Source: DASSCW01 sp036556325 (GTDB lineage Bacteria > Chloroflexota > Limnocylindria > QHBO01). From it: DNA of 32,323 bases. The stretch is from the NCBI GenBank assembly GCA_036556325.1, contig DATBJR010000085.1:1-32323 (forward strand). The letters run 5' to 3'. This document shows, in pieces, positions 30,924 to 32,323 of this stretch. The position numbers and the translations under genes are program-made. The notes under the pieces were generated by a model. It searched no databases. It was not told the origin of the DNA and saw nothing but the letters and a program-made list of their open reading frames with translations. Within the stretch, counting starts at the first letter, position 1, and the number at the start of each line of letters is the position of its first letter.

Positions 30924-32015
30924 ATGCTGAAGGGTGCCGAGCGCGGCGTCCTGGCCCTGGCCGACATCTCCGGCTACACCGGCTTCCTGGCGGAGTCGGA
31001 GCTGGAGCATGCGCAGGACGTGCTGCGCGACCTGATCCAGACGGTGGTCGGCGCCGAGCGCCCTCTGCTGCGGCTGTCGAAGCTCGAGGGCGATGCCGCC
31101 TTCAGCTACGCGCTGACGGAAAAGCCGGACGGCTCCGCCCTGCTGGACACCCTGGAGGCCGCCTACTTTGCGTTCCGGCGCCGGCTGGAGAGCATCCGCC
31201 GCGCCACGACCTGCGACTGCAACGCCTGCGTCCTCATCCCGGACCTCAACCTGAAGTTCACCGCGCACTACGGCATCTTTGTGCGCGAGCGCCTGTTCGG
31301 CGTGGAGGAGCTGACCGGGACCGACGTGATCGTGGCCCATCGGCTCCTGAAGAACCGCGTCGCCGAGGCCACCGGGCGGCGCGGCTACCTGCTCCTGACC
31401 GATGCGCTGCTGCAGGCGGCCGGGCTGAACCCCACCCCGCTCGGATTTGCAGAGCACCGCGAGGCGTACGAGTCCATTGGCGAGGTAGCCGCCTGGGTGC
31501 ACGATCTCGAGCCGCGCTGGCAGCGCGAGCAGGAGCTGCGGCGGGTGCGGGTGAGTGCGAAGGACCAGGTGGACGCCATCGAGGCCGACCTGCCGGCCAG
31601 CCCGGCCGAGGTCTGGAACTACGTGACCGACCCGGCGCGCCGGGCCGACTACGTGCCCGGCGTCGACCGGGTCGATGAGACGCCCGTCGATGGACGGCGG
31701 GGGATCGGGACCACCAACCATTGCGTCCACGGCGCCGGGGTGAGCCTGGAAGAAGTGCTGGACTGGCGCCCGTACGACTACTTCACCCTGAAGAACACGA
31801 TGCCGGGCATGGGAACCTGGGTGACGACCGAGGAGCTGGAGCCGATGGAGGGCGGCACCCACGTGACGATCCGCTTCGGACGTCCGCGGGCGGCCAAGGA
31901 GCGCGCCTGGCTGAGCCAGGCGCTGCCGATGATGAAGCCGATGTACGAGGCGTCGCTTGCCCGGCTGAGCGAGCTGCTGTCGCGCACGGAGAAAGAGCCC
32001 CTGACCGCGAGCTGA
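30924..32015 (+). CDS. DUF2652 (cyclase-fold-like) protein fused to an SRPBCC domain
   Basis: This 363-aa soluble protein has two parts. Residues 1-200 match DUF2652. They start LALADISGYTGFLAESELEHA and have LSKLEGDAAFSYA and a CDCNAC cluster (Cys97, 99, 102). LKFTAHYGIF and GTDVIVAHRLLKNRV follow. The DISGYT and EGDA segments, with Asp14 and Asp57, resemble the two metal-binding sites of class III nucleotide cyclases (FADISGFT and GDG). Residues about 209-355 are an SRPBCC/START-like ligand-binding domain (IEADLPASPAEVWNYVTDPARRADYVPGV). Catalysis is not established for DUF2652; it could be a cyclase relative or an inactive scaffold linked to a small-molecule sensor. The ATG is set by TAGAAT 7 nt upstream. 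It runs convergently into the - strand gene, with 4 nt between stops. Confidence 0.83.
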   Translation: MLKGAERGVLALADISGYTGFLAESELEHAQDVLRDLIQTVVGAERPLLRLSKLEGDAAFSYALTEKPDGSALLDTLEAAYFAFRRRLESIRRATTCDCNACVLIPDLNLKFTAHYGIFVRERLFGVEELTGTDVIVAHRLLKNRVAEATGRRGYLLLTDALLQAAGLNPTPLGFAEHREAYESIGEVAAWVHDLEPRWQREQELRRVRVSAKDQVDAIEADLPASPAEVWNYVTDPARRADYVPGVDRVDETPVDGRRGIGTTNHCVHGAGVSLEEVLDWRPYDYFTLKNTMPGMGTWVTTEELEPMEGGTHVTIRFGRPRAAKERAWLSQALPMMKPMYEASLARLSELLSRTEKEPLTAS

Positions 32016-32019
32016 CTCC

Positions 32020-32322
32020 TCAGCCGGGATTGCGGATGGCCAGGCCCAGCAGCATGAGCAGCCCGGCGATGAGAATCGCGGCACTCCCCCCGAACCAGGC
32101 GATATCTCCGGGCGACCCATGGACCGCCGCATCGCCGAGGTCATTGAGGATCGCCAGGCCGAGCATCAGCGTCCAGGCGGCGCCGAACCCCGTGATCAGC
32201 AGGGTGGCGTCCACGGGGCGTCGGCCGCGAAGGGCCATCACGATGAGCAGCGTGCCGAGGAACGCGAGCACCGGCCACGCAGGCGCAAACGCGACGGCAA
32301 GAAACCGGGCCAGTCCTCCCCC
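32020..32322 (-). CDS. Small multi-pass membrane protein, partial at 5' end
   Basis: The reading frame is open on the - strand from the right edge to a TGA at 32022-32020, about 100 codons in the window; the true start may be beyond it (a GTG at 32271 is the first internal candidate). Three hydrophobic helices are visible: AFLGTLLIVMAL, ATLLITGFGAAWTLMLGLAIL and IAWFGGSAAILIAGLLMLLGLAI. Between the last two is NDLGDAAVHGSPGD. No family recognised. It is the only - strand gene, convergent with the DUF2652 gene, with stops 4 nt apart. Confidence 0.6.
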   Translation of the reverse strand, partial: GGGLARFLAVAFAPAWPVLAFLGTLLIVMALRGRRPVDATLLITGFGAAWTLMLGLAILNDLGDAAVHGSPGDIAWFGGSAAILIAGLLMLLGLAIRNPG

Positions 32323-32323
32323 C

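Noticed and set aside
27293..30967. Very long - strand open frame opposite rel and hisS.
   Set aside because: It is a shadow of the strong codon bias of rel and hisS; no motifs, and no promoter or ribosome site.
1..32323. A new defence, toxin-antitoxin or mobile genetic system.
   Set aside because: No nuclease-helicase clusters, toxin-antitoxin pairs, transposases, phage genes or target-site repeats could be seen; the genes are mainly core functions.

Overview
The window is high-GC bacterial chromosome. It holds 23 genes on the + strand and one partial gene on the - strand at the right edge. There are no rRNA, tRNA, CRISPR or transposon features. The gene set is mostly housekeeping: DNA processing, cell wall, stringent response and a tRNA synthetase. 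The mix of an NfeD/stomatin pair, a TadZ/CpaE-like response regulator, FemAB-type enzymes beside murJ/murE, a DUF2652-SRPBCC fusion and tandem cadherin-like surface domains fits an uncultured high-GC Chloroflexota lineage best. That placement is an inference; an actinobacterial relative cannot be excluded from sequence alone.

Layout. 1-1.1 kb: end of a LOG/TIGR00725-type gene and a degenerate NUDIX gene. 1.1-4.9 kb: an NfeD-type membrane serine protease, overlapped by a class II aldolase with an unfamiliar N-terminal half, then a zinc alcohol dehydrogenase. 5.0-6.9 kb: stomatin-like SPFH protein and an alpha/beta hydrolase. 7.0-8.2 kb: a receiver-CpaE ATPase fusion. 8.3-16.1 kb: comM-dprA (transformation and recombination), an Ig-like/CAP surface protein, topA and xerC/D. 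16.1-21.4 kb: murJ-femAB-murE-femAB, joined by short start/stop overlaps. 21.6-25.9 kb: a membrane GGDEF/HD-GYP protein coupled to a five-repeat cadherin-like surface protein. 26.0-27.3 kb: a third femAB and a 74-aa protein of unknown function. 27.3-32.0 kb: rel (ppGpp), hisS and a DUF2652-SRPBCC protein. The right edge holds a convergent membrane protein.

How the genes work together. The clearest theme is the envelope: lipid II flipping (MurJ), addition of the third stem residue (MurE) and three FemAB/FemX-like enzymes that could build interpeptide branches. Large surface proteins and a membrane-quality pair (NfeD/stomatin) add to it. The second theme is DNA handling (ComM, DprA, TopA, XerC/D), in an order like the smf-topA-codV block of Firmicutes but with a CAP gene inserted.

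Regulation. The most striking non-coding signal is a TANNNT -10-like hexamer ending only 6-9 nt before the start codon of at least eight genes. This implies leaderless or nearly leaderless mRNAs. Genes inside operons instead use ATGA/GTGA or 8-nt overlaps, and a few genes have ordinary Shine-Dalgarno leaders. I did not find a clear new defence or mobile system. The items most worth following up are the promoter architecture, the cell-wall cluster, the Rel motif variant and the cyclase-like DUF2652 fusion.
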